Part shown: piece after piece, positions 21,300-34,146 of the stretch
Numbering within the stretch: position 1 is the first letter of the stretch
How the letters are laid out: each line of letters opens with the position of its first letter
Assembly: GCA_020310875.1 (NCBI GenBank)
Contig: CM035439.1
Span: 142,795,139 to 142,859,138, forward strand
Source of the DNA: Ceratopteris richardii
Taxonomy: Eukaryota > Streptophyta > Polypodiopsida > Polypodiales > Pteridaceae
DNA length: 64,000 bases
Reading direction: 5' to 3'
Notes under the pieces: generated by a model
What the model was told of the DNA's origin: nothing
The model's database searches: none
What the model saw: the letters and a program-made list of their open reading frames with translations, nothing else
Made by a program: the position numbers and the translations under genes

Positions 21300-22375
21300 T
21301 GTTGATGCATTTTACCCAAGCCTACATGCTTGACATGCTTGATATTATGATCATTTGTAAGTCACGTGTAGTCATGTGAACACCTCTTGTAAAAGAGTTC
21401 ATTTTTATATCTTGTAATTTGAAAAAGAAAAAGGAAAAGGATGGCTTACCTCATCCATGATGTAAAAGCAAAGTCGTGGCTCTAACTACCGAAAACCACG
21501 AATTTTTGAGCTGAGGGAATCTCTCCTAACTTTGGGGATCACTTTTAGGTGGAGCCATTCGAATTCAAATTCAAAACTCCCTCCAAAAATAGCTATAAAA
21601 AGAGCAAGAAGGAAGAGGCGATTACCAAGCCTTTTACGTGACCACTTCATGTCATTTTGTAGAGATTGAAGAGCTTACTCCATAGCTCTATCATTCTACT
21701 CCCATTGTGCAAATATTCATTGCCAATGTGGTTGTAATCATATGTGAATCTATACATTTATCATTATCTACTTCTCTGTTTTGTCCTCTGTAATACTCAC
21801 TCAGAGCAGTAACTTCAGAAGGTCATATCTCGAGTTCTAGGTAACCTTTTTTAGTGTTTGAAGATGCGTTAGATAGCTCGTACTGTCTAGTTTCTTATAT
21901 GGATTTTCAAAGTCCACGCATTTACAGTTTTGGAGATATCTACATTTTACTATTCACTATTCTATCTCTGTAGAGCCCCGAGAATGGTGGGCATGTTCCA
22001 GAAATTGATGAATCTTCTTCTCAGTCCTCAGTCCATCATTTGAAGTGTTTTAACTTGGATTGGGAAGCTTGCTAAGTCTATTTGCTATGCCCAAAATGAA
22101 TTTATCTAATTCTTACCAGGTTGAGAGCACTCTTCAGTTTTTCCAGTAGGTGTATGTCCAAAAATAGCAAGTTTTGGGAGCTAGTCATTTTGCAACTAGT
22201 CTGTCTTGACTTAAACTTTTGGGATACATGTTCCAAAGTACTTGGCTGATATTTTGGTGGATTTAGGAAGCTCAAAGGGTCTACTAATCAACTTTGAAGT
22301 CTTAGTTGGCTGGTGTGAAGCTGGTTGTAGCAACACCTACTCATCTGTGGATTGCATCTGCCATCTCTCTTCATA
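21300..22375 (+). repeat. 5' LTR of element E
   Basis: About 1.08 kb from TGTTGATGCATTTTACCC to ...CATCTCTCTTCATA. It has an ATTCGAATTCAAATTC block and a CTATAAAAAG box (21593-21602). Same family as the LTRs of C and F. Confidence 0.92.
21593..21602 (+). promoter_or_regulatory. TATA box in the 5' LTR of E
   Basis: CTATAAAAAG lies about 40 bp after the conserved GAATTC-rich block. The same arrangement is in the 3' LTR near 33358 and in related families. Confidence 0.6.
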
Positions 22376-22376
22376 G

Positions 22377-22388
22377 TGGTATCAGAGC
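22377..22388 (+). other. Primer-binding site of element E
   Basis: TGGTATCAGAGC, perfect match to the plant copia Met-tRNA site, one base after the LTR. Confidence 0.95.
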
Positions 22389-22401
22389 ATAGTCAAGCAA
22401 C

Positions 22402-25400
22402 ATGGGAGAGGGATTTCCATCAACAATTGACAAATTGGATCGAAACAACTACCCGGCATGGTCTCTAAGGATGGAGGCTTACCTTCAAGGGAGGAATCTA
22501 TATGGATTCATATCCGGAGATGAAGCAATGCCAACCATGAGGAACAAAGGGCAACCATCACATGAAGAAGTGCAAGGACTTTCAAATTGGTGTTCAAAGG
22601 ATGCACTTGCAAGGTCCTATATTCTAAACTCAATCTCTGATTTTCTTTTACCTCATGTCAAGGGATACAAGACATCAAGAGAGACCTGGAATGCACTTGC
22701 TTCTTTCTTCTCTTCCAACACTCGAGCAAGGAAGAACCAATTGTGGATGGAGTTCACAACAACGAAGAAAAGCCCGAAGCAGAATGTGACTGATTATGTC
22801 ACAAAGATGAAGGAGATTTCCGACCAACTTCGAAGCATTGGAGAGGTAATTGAAGAGGAGCAAATCATTAGACAAATCATAAATGGAATCAAAGCAGATG
22901 ACAAGTGGGAGTCATTCACAACAGCCATGGATTTATACATGGATATGCATGTACCCGACCTCAACACACTCATGGGCCAACTCTTCACTCATGAAGCAAA
23001 GATTAGCAAAGGTGGTGAGTCCTCAAGAGGTAATCAAACTTCTGCCTTATATTCTGATAAAGCTAAGGTCAAGGAAAAGGCAAAGAATAGGAAGAATGAA
23101 GATGAAGGTAGCTCTTTCCAAGCAAACTTTGCAGGTAGAGGAAGAGCTAGAGGAAGAGGCAAAGGTCGAAAGCAAGGCAGGGGGAGATTCCAATCATCTC
23201 AACCTTGCAATATATGTGACTTATCTAATCATACTATTGAAGAATGTTTCAGGAACCCGAGGAACTCAAGAGGAAGAGGATTCAATAGAGGTGGCTATGG
23301 ATCAAATAGAGGCAGGTACAATGGAGGCTACAACAACAACTACTACAACAACAATTACAACAACAACAACTATCAAAGTGGCCATAGAGGAAGAAGAGAC
23401 TACAATAACTATGCAGAGGACCAAAGTCAAGAAGATTCATTAAGGATTATGAATCTATCAGTGAATAAGGGTAAGGATGATGATCACATATTTTACATTG
23501 ATTCGGGATGCTCAAACCATGTAGCAGGAAAAGTGGCTTTACTTTCTGATTTGGAAGATCATCATAACAAGCATGAAGTGCAGACACGAGATGACACAAA
23601 GCACTCAGTGGAGAAGATAGGTAATGTGAAGACATCAGATGGGAATATGAACCTCTTAAGCAAAGTCTTGTATGTCCCTACAATTACCAAAAATTTAATA
23701 AGTGTTGGACAGATTGTTGAAAAAGGATTGCAGGTTAGATTCAATCGATTTGGAGCATATGTTGAAGACCCAAGGCAAGGCTTTAGAAGGATTGCCAAAG
23801 GAGAAAAGACTGGAAGGCTTTTCACTTTTGAAGTGGAAGATACAAAGAACATAGCTGTGTTTAGCTATGGATCTCAAACTCTAACAGACTTGGAGATATG
23901 GCACAAAAGGCTTGCTCACATTGGTGAGAGGACACTCAAACAGATTTGCAGGGACCAAAGTGTACTTGGTTTGCCTAATATCACAAGGCAACACATGCTT
24001 TATAAGTGTGAAGCTTGTCAACTCGGCAAGGCTCATAGACAACCTTTCAATAAGAAAGGATATATGTATAAAAGTCCTTTGGATCTAGTGCACACGGATG
24101 TGTGGGGTCCAAGTAAGGAGCCATCTATATCAGGCTCAAGATATTATGTGTCTTTCATAGATTATTGTGGCAAGTGGACCATTCTATTTTTCATGAAGCA
24201 CAAGGATGAAGTGTTTAATTGCTTTAAGAAGTATATTGCTCTTGTTGAAAACCAAACAGGTAGGACTTTGAAAAGACTCAGATCAAATGGTGGAGGAGAA
24301 TATGTCTCTTTTGAATTTGATGCCTTCTTGCATGAAAGAGGCATTAAAAGGGAAGTCACTACAAGGTATACACCCGAACTCAATGGTGTAGCAGAGAGGA
24401 GGAACAGAGCTATTGTCGAAGCTGCAAGGTCCATGCTCAATGAAAAGGGATTGCCAAACTACCTATGGGCAGAGGCTGTGTCTACAACCACATATCTCAT
24501 AAATAGACTTCCATCTAAGTCACTAGATGGAACCACTCCATATGAAGTGTGGAATGGAAGAAGACCTAGTCTAGAGCATTGTAAAATCTTTGGATGCTTA
24601 GCCTATGCTCACATTCCTTCTCAAGTAAGAGGGAAATTGGATCCCAAGGCAGAGAAGTGTGTATTCATTGGTTATGATCAAAACCAAAAAGGATATAGAT
24701 TGTACAACCCAACCAATAAAGGATTTTTTGTGAGTAGAGATGTATTTTTTGATGAAAACAAATCATGGTTTGATGATGATAGGAAAGTGAAGCTGCCGTA
24801 TGACTTGGATGAAGATTTTCCATCACTTCAACCAAAGGAGCCAAAGCAGATTGAAGAAAGTGATTCGGAGATTGACCTAGAAGACTTGGAAAGACTAAAG
24901 CTATGGAAGAAAAAAGGGAAAGCAAAGATGTAGGATGCTACATATGGACCCGAGAGCTCACATCAACCACTTAGAAGGTCTTCGAGGGAAAAGAAGAAAC
25001 CTGAGAGGTTTGGTTATGATACTTCTTTGGTCACCAAGCACTCAATCTACATTGTAAAGGATTCAACCAATGAAGAACCTACCACATTCGAAGAAGCACA
25101 AAGCAAGAAAGCTTGGAGAGATGCAATGGATGAAGAAATGGAAGCCTTGAAGGAAAACGACACTTGGGAGCTTGTACCTAACAAGCCATCTATGAAGGTA
25201 ATCGGATCTCGATGGATATACAAAATCAAGAGGAATCCAGATGGAAGTATAAATAGACACAAAGCAAGGTTAGTTGCTAAAGGGTTTGCTCAAACCCATG
25301 GTATTGATTATGAGGAGACTTTCTCTCCTGTTGCAAAAATGCCTACAATTAGGGTTCTCATTAGTCTTGCTGCATCTAGAAATTGGAATCTCCATCAACT

Positions 25401-25872
25401 TGGTGTAAAGAATGCTTTCTTGAATGGATGGATTTCTGAGGAAGTGTATATGGCACAACCTCCTGGATATGAGGATGCACATCATCCTAACTATGTATGC
25501 AAACTAAAGAAAGCTTTGTATGGATTGAAGCAAGCTCCAAGAGCTTGGAATTTCAGATTGGTGACTTATTTGCAGGACCAAGGATTCAAAGCTAGCAAGG
25601 CGGATACCTCTTTGTTCATAAAGAGGAATGGATCTGAAGTGATCTATTTATGTGTGTATGTTGATGATATTATTATCATAGGCAATGATCTTGAAGGAAT
25701 CAAACAGGTAAAGGCTCAAATGAAGGAGGAGTTCAAAATAAGTGACCTCGGACCACTCACTTATTTCCTTGGATTGGAGTTAATCTACACAGATTCAGGT
25801 ATATACATCACACAAAGAAAGTTTGTGCATGATATGCTCGTCAAGTTCAAGATGGAAAATACCAAGTGTGCA
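22402..25872 (+). pseudogene. Copia gag-pol (element E, first part)
   Basis: Opens MGEGFPSTIDKLDRNNYPAW. Gag is followed by an RG-rich stretch (GRGRARGRGKGRKQGRGR), a CCHC-like knuckle (CNICDLSNHTIEEC), an asparagine/tyrosine-rich linker coded by AAC repeats, the protease motif YIDSGCSNHVAG, IWHKRLAHIGERTL, integrase (HTDVWGPS, RSNGGGEYVS, GVAERRNRAIVEAARSML) and RT ([46 protein letters not shown]). It stops where F begins. About 80% of the polyprotein is on this side. It has few breaks. Confidence 0.88.
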
Positions 25873-25877
25873 GGTAC

Positions 25878-26955
25878 TGTGAAGAGAGATGGTGGATGCA
25901 ATCCAAAGATGAGTAGGTGCCGCTACAACCAGCTTCACACCAGCCAACTGAGACTTCAGAGTTGATTAGTAGACCCTTTGAGCTTCCTAAATCCACCAAA
26001 ATATCAGCCAAGTACTTTGGAACATGTATCCCAAAAGTTTAAGTCAAGACAGGCTAGTTGCGAAATGACTAGCTCCCAAAACTTGCTATTTTTGGACATA
26101 CACCTGCTGGAAAAAATGAACAGTGCTCTCAACCTGGAAGGAATTAGAAAAATTCCTTTTGGGCATAGCAAATAGACTTAGCAAGCTTCCTATTCCAAGT
26201 TAAAACACTTCAAATGATGGACTGAGCACTGAGAACAAGTTTCATCAAGTTCTGGAACATTCCCACAATTCTCGGGGCTCTGCAGAGATAGACCAGTAAG
26301 CAGTAAAATGCAGATATCTCCAAAAGTATAAATTCAATGACCTTGAAACTTTATAGGTAGAAACTAGACAGTGAGAGCTATCCAACGCACTTTAAAACAC
26401 TGAAAAAGGTTCAGTAAAACTCGAGATATGACCTTCTGAAGTTACTGCTCTGAGTGACTATAGCAGAGAACAAAACAGAGAGGTAGATGATAATAAATGT
26501 ATAGATTCACATATGATTACAACCACATTGGCAATGAATCTTTGCACAATGGGAGTAGAATGATAGAGCTATGGAGTAAGCTCTTCAATCTCTACAAAAT
26601 GACATGAAGTGGTCACGTACAAGGCTTGCTAATCGCCTCTTCCTTCTTGCTCCTTTTATGGCAATTCTTGGAGGGAGTTTTGAATTCGAATTCGAATGGC
26701 TCCACCTAAAAGTGATCCCCAAAGTTAGGAGAGATTCCCTCAGCTCAAAAATTCGTGATTTTGGTAGTTGGAGCCACGAATTTGCTTTTACATCATGGAT
26801 GAGGTAAGCCATCCTTTTACTTTTTTCTTTTTCCATTTACAAGAGATAAAATGTACTCTTCTACAAGAGGTGTTCACATGACTACTCATGTGACTTACAA
26901 ATGAGGATAATATCAAGCATATCAAGCATGTAGGCTTGGGAAAAATGCACCAACA
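25878..26955 (-). repeat. 3' LTR of element F
   Basis: From TGTGAAGAGAGATGG to ...AATGCACCAACA, followed inward by the polypurine tract complement GCTCCCCCTCAAGCC (26956-26970). Confidence 0.95.
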
Positions 26956-26997
26956 GCTCCCCCTCAAGCCTAACATGCTTGGCCTCCAAATAAGTCT

Positions 26998-29900
26998 TCA
27001 ATTGTCCTTGATTTCCTGCAAGCCAATCATCAACTTGAATCTACTTAACTTCGTACCATCAAGAGCTTTCGTCAACATGTCTGCACATTGCATATCTGTA
27101 GAGACATAGGATAGTTGAATATCCTTGCTCAATAGCTTCTCCCTTACATAATGGTAGTGGACTTCAATATGCTTGGTTCTAGCATGGTATACCGGATTAG
27201 CTGCTAGATGTAGTGAGCTTGTGTTGTCACAAAAAATATGAGGTGTTGAAGAATGAAGTCCAAGATCTGTGTACAAAGACTTTAACCACATGATTTCTTG
27301 AGTTGCATTAGCCAAACCTCTATATTCAGCTTCGGTAGAAGATAATGCCACGGTTGGTTGCTTCTTCGATGACCAAGAAATGATTTTTGAACCTGCAAAT
27401 GATATATACCCTGATGTGCTTCTTCTATCATCTTTAGATCCGGCCCAATCTGCATCTGAGTAGACATTTAGCTCAATATCTGAAGTATATGAATAGAACA
27501 AACCTTCATTCATGGTCCCCTTTAGGTACTTGAGGACTCACTTGGCCGCTTCCATATGTGGTCTTCTCGGCTTATGCATAAACTGACTCAATATGCTAAC
27601 ACTATAGCATATATCTACCCTTGTGAGTGTTGCATAGTTCAAACTTCCAACCAAGCTTTGATAGCTTGTGATGTCTTCAATTGGCTCTCCTTCATAAGCA
27701 CTAAGCTTATGATTTTGCTCCATAGGTGTGCCTGCACACTTGGTATTTTCCATCTTGAACTTGACGAGCATGTCATGGACATACTTCCTTTGTGTGATGT
27801 ATATACCTGAATCTGTGTAGATCAACTCCAATCCAAGAAAATAAGTGAGTGGTCCGAGGTCACTTATTTTGAACTCCTCCTTCATTTGACTCTTTACCTG
27901 TTTGATTCCTTCAAGATCATTGCCTGTGATAATAATATCATCAACATACACACATAAATAGATCACTTCAGATCCATTCCTCTTTATGAACAAAGAGGTA
28001 TCCGCCTTGCTAGCTTTGAATCCTTGGTCCTGCAAATAAGTAACCAATCTGAAATTCCAAGCTCTTGGAGCTTGCTTCAATCCATACAAAGCTTTCTTTA
28101 GTTTGCATACATAGTTAGGATGATGTGCATCCTCATATCCAGGAGGTTGTGCCATATACACTTCCTCAGAAATCCATCCATTCAAGAAAGCATTCTTTAC
28201 ATCAAGTTGATAAAGATTCCAATTTCTAGATGCAGCAAGACTAATGAGAACCCTAATTGTAGGCTTTTTTGCAACAGGAGAGAAAGTCTCCTCATAATCA
28301 ATACCATGGGTTTGAGCAAACCCTTTAGCAACTAACCTTGCTTTGTGTCTATTTATACTTCCATCTAGATTCCTCTTGATTTTGTATATCCATCGAGATC
28401 CGATTATCTTCATAGATGGCTTGTTAGGTACAAGCTCCCAAGTGTCATTCTCCTTCAAGGCTTCCATTTCTTCATCCATTGCATCTCTCCAAGCTTTCTT
28501 GCTTTGTGCTTCTTCGAATGTGGTAGGTTCTTCATTGGTTGAATCCTTTGCAATGTAGATTGAGTGCTTGGTGACCAAAGAAGTATCATAACCAAACCTC
28601 TCTGGTTTCTTCTTCTCCCTCGAAGACCTTCTAAGTGGTTGATGTGAGCTCTCGGGTCCATATGTAGCATCCTGCATCTTTGCTTTACCTTTGTTCTTCC
28701 ATAGCTTTAGTCTTTCCAAGTCTTCTAGGTCAATCTCCGAATCACTTTCTTCAATCTGCTTTGGCTCCTTTGGTTGAAGTGATGGAAAATCTTCATCCAA
28801 GTCATATGGCAGCTTCACTTTCCTGTCATCATCAAACCATGATTTGTTTTCATCAAAAATTACATCTCTACTCACAGAAAATCCTTTATTGGTTGGATTG
28901 TACAATCTATATCCTTTTTGGTTTTGATCATAACCAATGAATACACACTTCTCTTCCTTGGGATCCAATTTCCCTCTTACTTGAGAAGGAATGTGAGCAT
29001 AGGCTAAGCATCCAAAGATTTTACAATGCTCTAGACTAGGTCTTCTTCCATTCCACACTTCATATGGAGTGGTTCCATCTAGTGACTTAGATGGAAGTCT
29101 ATTTATGAGATATGTGGCTGTAGACACAGCCTCTGCCCATAGGTAGTTCGGCAATCCCTTTTCATTGAGCATGGACCTTGCAGCTTCGACAATAGCTCTA
29201 TTCCTCCTCTCTGCTACACCATTGAGTTCAGGTGTATACCTTGTAGTGACTTCCCTTTTAATGCCTCTTTCATGCAAGAAGGCATCAAATTCAGAAGAGA
29301 AGTATTCTCCTCCACCATCTGATCTGAGTCTTTTCAAAGTCCTACCTGTTTGATTTTCAACAAGAGCAATATGCTTCTTAAAGCAATTAAACACTTCATC
29401 CTTGTGCTTCATGAAAAACAGAATGGTCCACCTGCTACAATCATCTATGAAAGACACATAATATCTTGAGCCTGATATAGATGGCTCCTTACTTGGACCC
29501 CACACATCCGTGTGCACTAGATCCAAAGGATTTTGATACATATATCCTTTCTTATTGAAAGGTTGTCTATGAGCCTTGCCGAGTTGACAAGCTTCACACT
29601 TATAAATCATGTGTTGCCTTGTGATATTAGGCAAACCAAGTACACTTTGGTCCCTGCAAATCTGTTTGAGTGTCCTCTCACCAATGTGAGCAAGCCTTTT
29701 GTGCCATATCTCCAACTCTGTTAGAGTTTGAGATCCATAGCTAAACAAAGCTATGTTCTTTGTATCTTCCACTTCAAAAGTGAAAAGCCTTCCTGTCTTT
29801 TCTCCTTTGGCAATCCTTCGAAAGCCTTGCCTTGGGTCTTCAACATATGCTCCAAATCGATTGAATCTAACCTGCAATCCTTTTTCAACAATCTGTCCAA

Positions 29901-31209
29901 CACTTATTAAATTTTTGGTAATTGTAGGGACATACAAGACTTTGCTTAAGAGGTTCATATTCCCATCTGATGTCTTCACATTACCTATCTTCTCCACTGA
30001 GTGCTTTGTGTCATCTCCTGTCTGCACTTCATGCTTGTTATGAGGATCTTCCAAATCAGAAAGTAAAGCCACATTTCCTGCTACATGGTTCGAGCATCCC
30101 GAATCAATGTAAAATATGTGATCATCATCCTTACCCTTCTTTGTTGATAGATTCATAATCAATAATGAATCTTCTTGACTTTGGTCCTCTGCATAGTTAT
30201 TGTAATCTCTTCTTCCTCTATGGCCACTTTGATAGTTGTTGTTGTTGTTGTAATTGTTGTTGTAGTAGTTGTTGTTGTTGTAGCCTCCATTGTACCTACC
30301 TCTATTTGATCCATAGCCACCTCTATTGAATCCTCTTCCTCTTGAGTTCCTTGGATTCCTGAAACATTCTTCAGTAGTATGGTTAGATAAGCCACATATG
30401 TTGCAAGGTTGAGATGATTGGAATCTCCCCCTGCCTTGCTTTCCACTTCTGCCTCTTCCTCTAGCTCGTCCTCTACCTGCAAAGTTTGCTTGGAAAGAGC
30501 TTCCTTCATCTTCATTCTTTCTATTCTTTGACTTGTCCTTGACCTTAGCTTTATCAGAATATAAGGCAGAAGTTTGATTACCTCTTGAGGACTCACCACC
30601 TTTGCTAATCTTTGCTTCATGAGTGAAGAGTTGGCCCATGAGTGTGTTGAGGTCGGGTACATGCATATCCATGTATAAATCCATGGCTGTTGTGAATGAC
30701 TCCCACTTGTCGTCTGCTTTGATTCCATTCATGATTTGTCTTATGATTTGCTCCTCTTCAATTACCTCTCCAATGCTTCCAAGTTGGTCGGAAATCTCCT
30801 TCATCTTTGTGACATAATCAGTCACATTTTGCTTCGGGCTTTTCTTCATTGTTGTGAACTCCATCCACAATTGGTTCTTCCTTGCTCGAGTGTTGGAAGA
30901 GAAGAAAGAAGCAAGTGCATTCCAGGTTTCTCTTGATGTCTTGCATCCCTTGACATGAGGTAAAAGAAAATCAGAGATTGAGTTTAGAATATAGGACCTT
31001 GCAAGTGCATCCTTCGAACACCAATTCGAAAGTCCTTCCACTTCTTCATGTGATGGTTGCCCTTTGTTCCTCATGGTTGGCATTGCTTCATCTCCGGATA
31101 TGAATCCATATAGATTCCTTCCTTGAAGGTAAGCCTCCATCCTTAGAGACCATGCCGGGTAGTTGTTTCGATCCAATTTGTCAATTGTTGATGGAAATCC
31201 ATCTCCCAT
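26998..31209 (-). pseudogene. Copia gag-pol polyprotein (element F)
   Basis: From the ATG at 31209 the order is gag (MGDGFPSTIDKLDRNNYPAW), RG-rich stretch, CCHC knuckle CNICGLSNHTTEEC, Asn-rich linker, protease YIDSGCSNHVAG, integrase (HTDVWGPS, RSDGGGEYFS, GVAERRNRAIVEAA), a basic linker (LRRSSREKKKPERFGYDTSL), RT with CVYVDDIIITGND, and RNase H (VYSDADWAGS, SSTEAEYRGL, QCADMLTKALDGTKLS). It is the most complete reference copy of this family in the window, with about one break. Confidence 0.9.
30235..30295 (-). repeat. (AAC)n-type repeat coding an Asn-rich linker
   Basis: A GTT/GTA-rich run on the plus strand codes on the minus strand for YNNNNYYNNNYNNNNN in the gag of F. The same repeat, slightly shorter, is at 23325-23375 in E. 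Such triplet repeats change length easily. Confidence 0.8.
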
Positions 31210-31222
31210 GTTGCTTGACTAT

Positions 31223-31234
31223 GCTCTGATACCA
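31223..31234 (-). other. Primer-binding site of element F
   Basis: GCTCTGATACCA on the plus strand, complement of TGGTATCAGAGC, one base from the 5' LTR. Confidence 0.95.
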
Positions 31235-31235
31235 C

Positions 31236-32313
31236 TGTGAAGAGAGATGGTGGATGCAATCCAAAGATGAGTAGGTGCCGCTACAACCAGCTTCACACCA
31301 GCCAACTGAGACTTCAGAGTTGATTAGTAGACCCTTTGAGCTTCCTAAATCCACCAAAATATCAGCCAAGTACTTTGGAACATGTATCCCAAAAGTTTAA
31401 GTCAAGACAGGCTAGCTGCGAAATGACTAGCTCCCAAAACTTGCTATTTTTGGACATACACCTGCTGGAAAAAATGAACAGTGCTCTCAACCTGGAAGGA
31501 ATTAGAAAAATTCCTTTTGGGCATAGCAAATAGACTTAGCAAGCTTCCTATTCCAAGTTAAAACACTTCAAATGATGGACTGAGCACTGAGAACAAGTTT
31601 CATCAAGTTCTGGAACATTCCCACAATTCTCGGGGCTCTGCAGAGATAGACCAGTAAGCAGTAAAATGCAGATATCTCCAAAAATATAAATCCAATGACC
31701 TTGAAAATTTATAGGTAGAAACTAGACAGTGAAAGCTATCCAACGCACTTTAAAACACGGAAAAAGGTTCAGTAAAACTCGAGATATGACCTTCTGAAGT
31801 TACTGCTCTGAGTGAGTATAGCAGAGAACAAAACAGAGAGGTAGATGATAATAAATGTATAGATTCACATATGATTACAACCACATTGGCAATGAATCTT
31901 TGCACAATGGGAGTAGAATGATAGAGCTATGGAGTAAGCTCTTCAATCTCTACAAAATGACATGAAGTGGTCACGTACAAGACTTGCTAATCGCCTCTTC
32001 CTTCTTGCTCCTTTTATGGCAATTCTTGGAGGGAGTTTTGAATTCGAATTCGAATGGCTCCACCTAAAAGTGATCCCCAAAGTTAGGAGAGATTCCCTCA
32101 GCTCAAAAATTCGTGATTTTGGTAGTTGGAGCCACGAATTTGCTTTTACATCATGGATGAGGTAAGCCATCCTTTTACTTTTTTCTTTTTCCATTTACAA
32201 GAGATAAAATGTACTCTTCTACAAGAGGTGTTCACATGACTACTCATGTGACTTACAAATGAGGATAATATCAAGCATATCAAGCATGTAGGCTTGGGCA
32301 AAATGCACCAACA
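31236..32313 (-). repeat. 5' LTR of element F
   Basis: Partner of 25878-26955. It carries the GAATTCGAATTCGAATGG block near 32038 and a CATAAAAGG box on the element strand near 32010, the likely promoter. Confidence 0.95.
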
Positions 32314-32318
32314 GGTAC

Positions 32319-33030
32319 ACCTAGGGAGCAAAATCATAAGCTTAGTGCTTATGAAGGAGAGCCAATTGAAGACATCACAAGCTATCAAAGCTTGGTTGGA
32401 AGTTTGAACTATGCATATTGAGTCAGTTTATGCATAAGCTGAGAAGACCACATATGGAAGCCGCCAAGAGAGTCCTCAAGTACCTAAAGGGGACCATGAA
32501 TGAAGGTTTTTTTTATTCATTTACTTCAGATATTGAGCTAAAGGTCTACTCGGATGCAGATTGGGCCGGATCTAGAGATGATAGAAGAAGCACATCCAGG
32601 TATATATCATTTGCAAGTTCAAAAATCATTTCTTGGTCATGGAAGAAGCAACCAACCGTGGCATTATCTTCTACTGAAGCCGAATATAGAGGTTTGGCTA
32701 ATGCAACTCAAGAAACCATGTGGTTAAAGTCTTTGTACACAGATCTTGGACTTCATTCTTCAACACCTCACATTTTTGGTGACAACACAAGCTCACTACA
32801 TCTAGCAGCTAATCCGGTATACCATGCTAGAACCAAGCATATTGAAGTCCACTACCATTATGTAAGGGAGAAGCTAATGAGCAAGGATATTCAACTAACC
32901 TATGTCTCTACAGATATGCAATGTGCAGACATGTTGACTAAAGCCCTTGATGGTACAAAATTAAGTAGATTCAAGTTGATGATTGGCGTACAGGAAATCA
33001 AGAACAATTCAAGACTTATTTGGAGGCCAA
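32319..33030 (+). pseudogene. Copia RT tail and RNase H (element E, second part)
   Basis: After F and the second copy of its target duplication, E's plus-strand coding continues with QNHKLSAYEGEPIEDI, then RNase H with [51 protein letters not shown] and QCADMLTKALDGTKLSRFK. It ends just before the polypurine tract. Broken. Confidence 0.85.
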
Positions 33031-33039
33031 GCATGTTAG

Positions 33040-33053
33040 GCTTGAGGGGGAGC
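33040..33053 (+). other. Polypurine tract of element E
   Basis: GCTTGAGGGGGAGC directly before the TGTTGGTGC start of the 3' LTR. Confidence 0.88.
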
Positions 33054-34141
33054 TGTTGGTGCATTTTACCCAAGCCTACATGCTTGATATGCTTGATATG
33101 CTTGATATTATGATCATTTGTAAGTCACATGTGTAGTCATGTGAACACCTCTTGTAAAAGAGTTCATTTTTATCTCTTGTAATTTGAAAAAGAAAAAGGA
33201 AAAGGATGGCTTACCTCATCCATGATGTAAAAGCAAAGTCGTGGCTCTAACTACCTAAAACCACGAATTTTTGAGCTGAGGGAATCTCTCCTAACTTTGG
33301 GGATCACTTTTAGGTGGAGCCATTCGAATTCAAATTCAAAACTCCCTCCAAGAATAGCTATAAAAAGAGCAAGAAGGAAGAGGCAATTAGCAAGCCTTGT
33401 ACGTGACCACTTCATGTCATTTTGTAGAGATTGAAGAGCTTACTCCATAGCTCTATCATTCTACTCCCATTGTGCAAATATTCATTGCCAATGTGGTTGT
33501 AATCATATGTGAATCTATACATTTATCATTATCTACTTCTGCGTTTTGTTCTCTGTTATACTCACTCAGAGCAGTAACTTCAGAAGGTCATATCTCGAGT
33601 TCTATGCAACCTTTTTCAGTGTTTTAAGATGCATTAGATAGCTCGTAATGTATAGTTTCTTCATATAGATTTTCAAGGTCAATGCATTTACAGTTTTGGA
33701 GATATCTGCATTTTACTACTCACTGGTCTATCTCTGCAGAGCCCCGAGAACGGTGGGCATGTTCCAAAAATTGATGAATCTTCTTCTCAGTGCTCAGTCC
33801 ATCATTTGAAGTGTTTTAACTTGGATTGGGAAGCTTGCTAAGTCTATTTTCTATGCCCAAAATGAATTTATCTAATTCTTCCCAGGTTGAGAGCATTGTT
33901 GAGTTTTTCTAGTAGGTGTATGTCCAAAAATAGCAAGTTTTGGGAGCTAGTCATTTCGCAACTAGTCTGTCTTGACTTAAACTTTTGGGATACATGTTCC
34001 AAAGTACTTGGCTGATATTTTGGTGGATTTAGGAAGCTCAAAGGGTCTACTAATCAACTCTGAAGTCTCAGTTGGCTGGTGTGAAGCTGGTTGTAGGAGC
34101 ACCTACTCATCTTTGGATTGCATCCGCCATCTCTCTTCACA
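33054..34141 (+). repeat. 3' LTR of element E
   Basis: About 1.09 kb, from TGTTGGTGCATTTTACCC to ...CATCTCTCTTCACA. A CTTGATATG unit near its start is repeated compared with 21300-22375. Confidence 0.92.
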
Positions 34142-34146
34142 AAACA

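Larger units (their letters stand above)
25878..32313 (-). mobile_element. Copia element F, young, nearly whole
   Basis: Minus-strand copia of 6.4 kb with LTRs 25878-26955 and 31236-32313 (both 1078 bp, about ten differences seen by eye, so roughly 99% alike), primer site, polypurine tract and a nearly complete gag-pol. Target-site duplication GGTAC is perfect (25873-25877 and 32314-32318). F is inserted in reverse orientation into E, a member of its own family, in the RT region. It looks nearly whole, with about one break. Confidence 0.95.
21300..34141 (+). mobile_element. Copia element E, interrupted by F
   Basis: Plus-strand copia with LTRs 21300-22375 and 33054-34141, primer site, gag-pol (22402-25872, then 32319-33030) and polypurine tract. 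The coding region is split by element F, of the same family in reverse orientation. Flanks AAACG (21295-21299) and AAACA (34142-34146) look like a target-site duplication with one change. E lies inside the LTR of gypsy G. The LTRs differ by a few percent by eye, so E is older than F and D. It carries a few breaks besides the insertion. Confidence 0.9.

Noticed and set aside
32035-32065. Heat-shock element in LTRs (GAATTCGAATTCGAA)
   Set aside because: Heat-shock elements need GAA and TTC units at 5-bp steps; here the steps are 3 bp.
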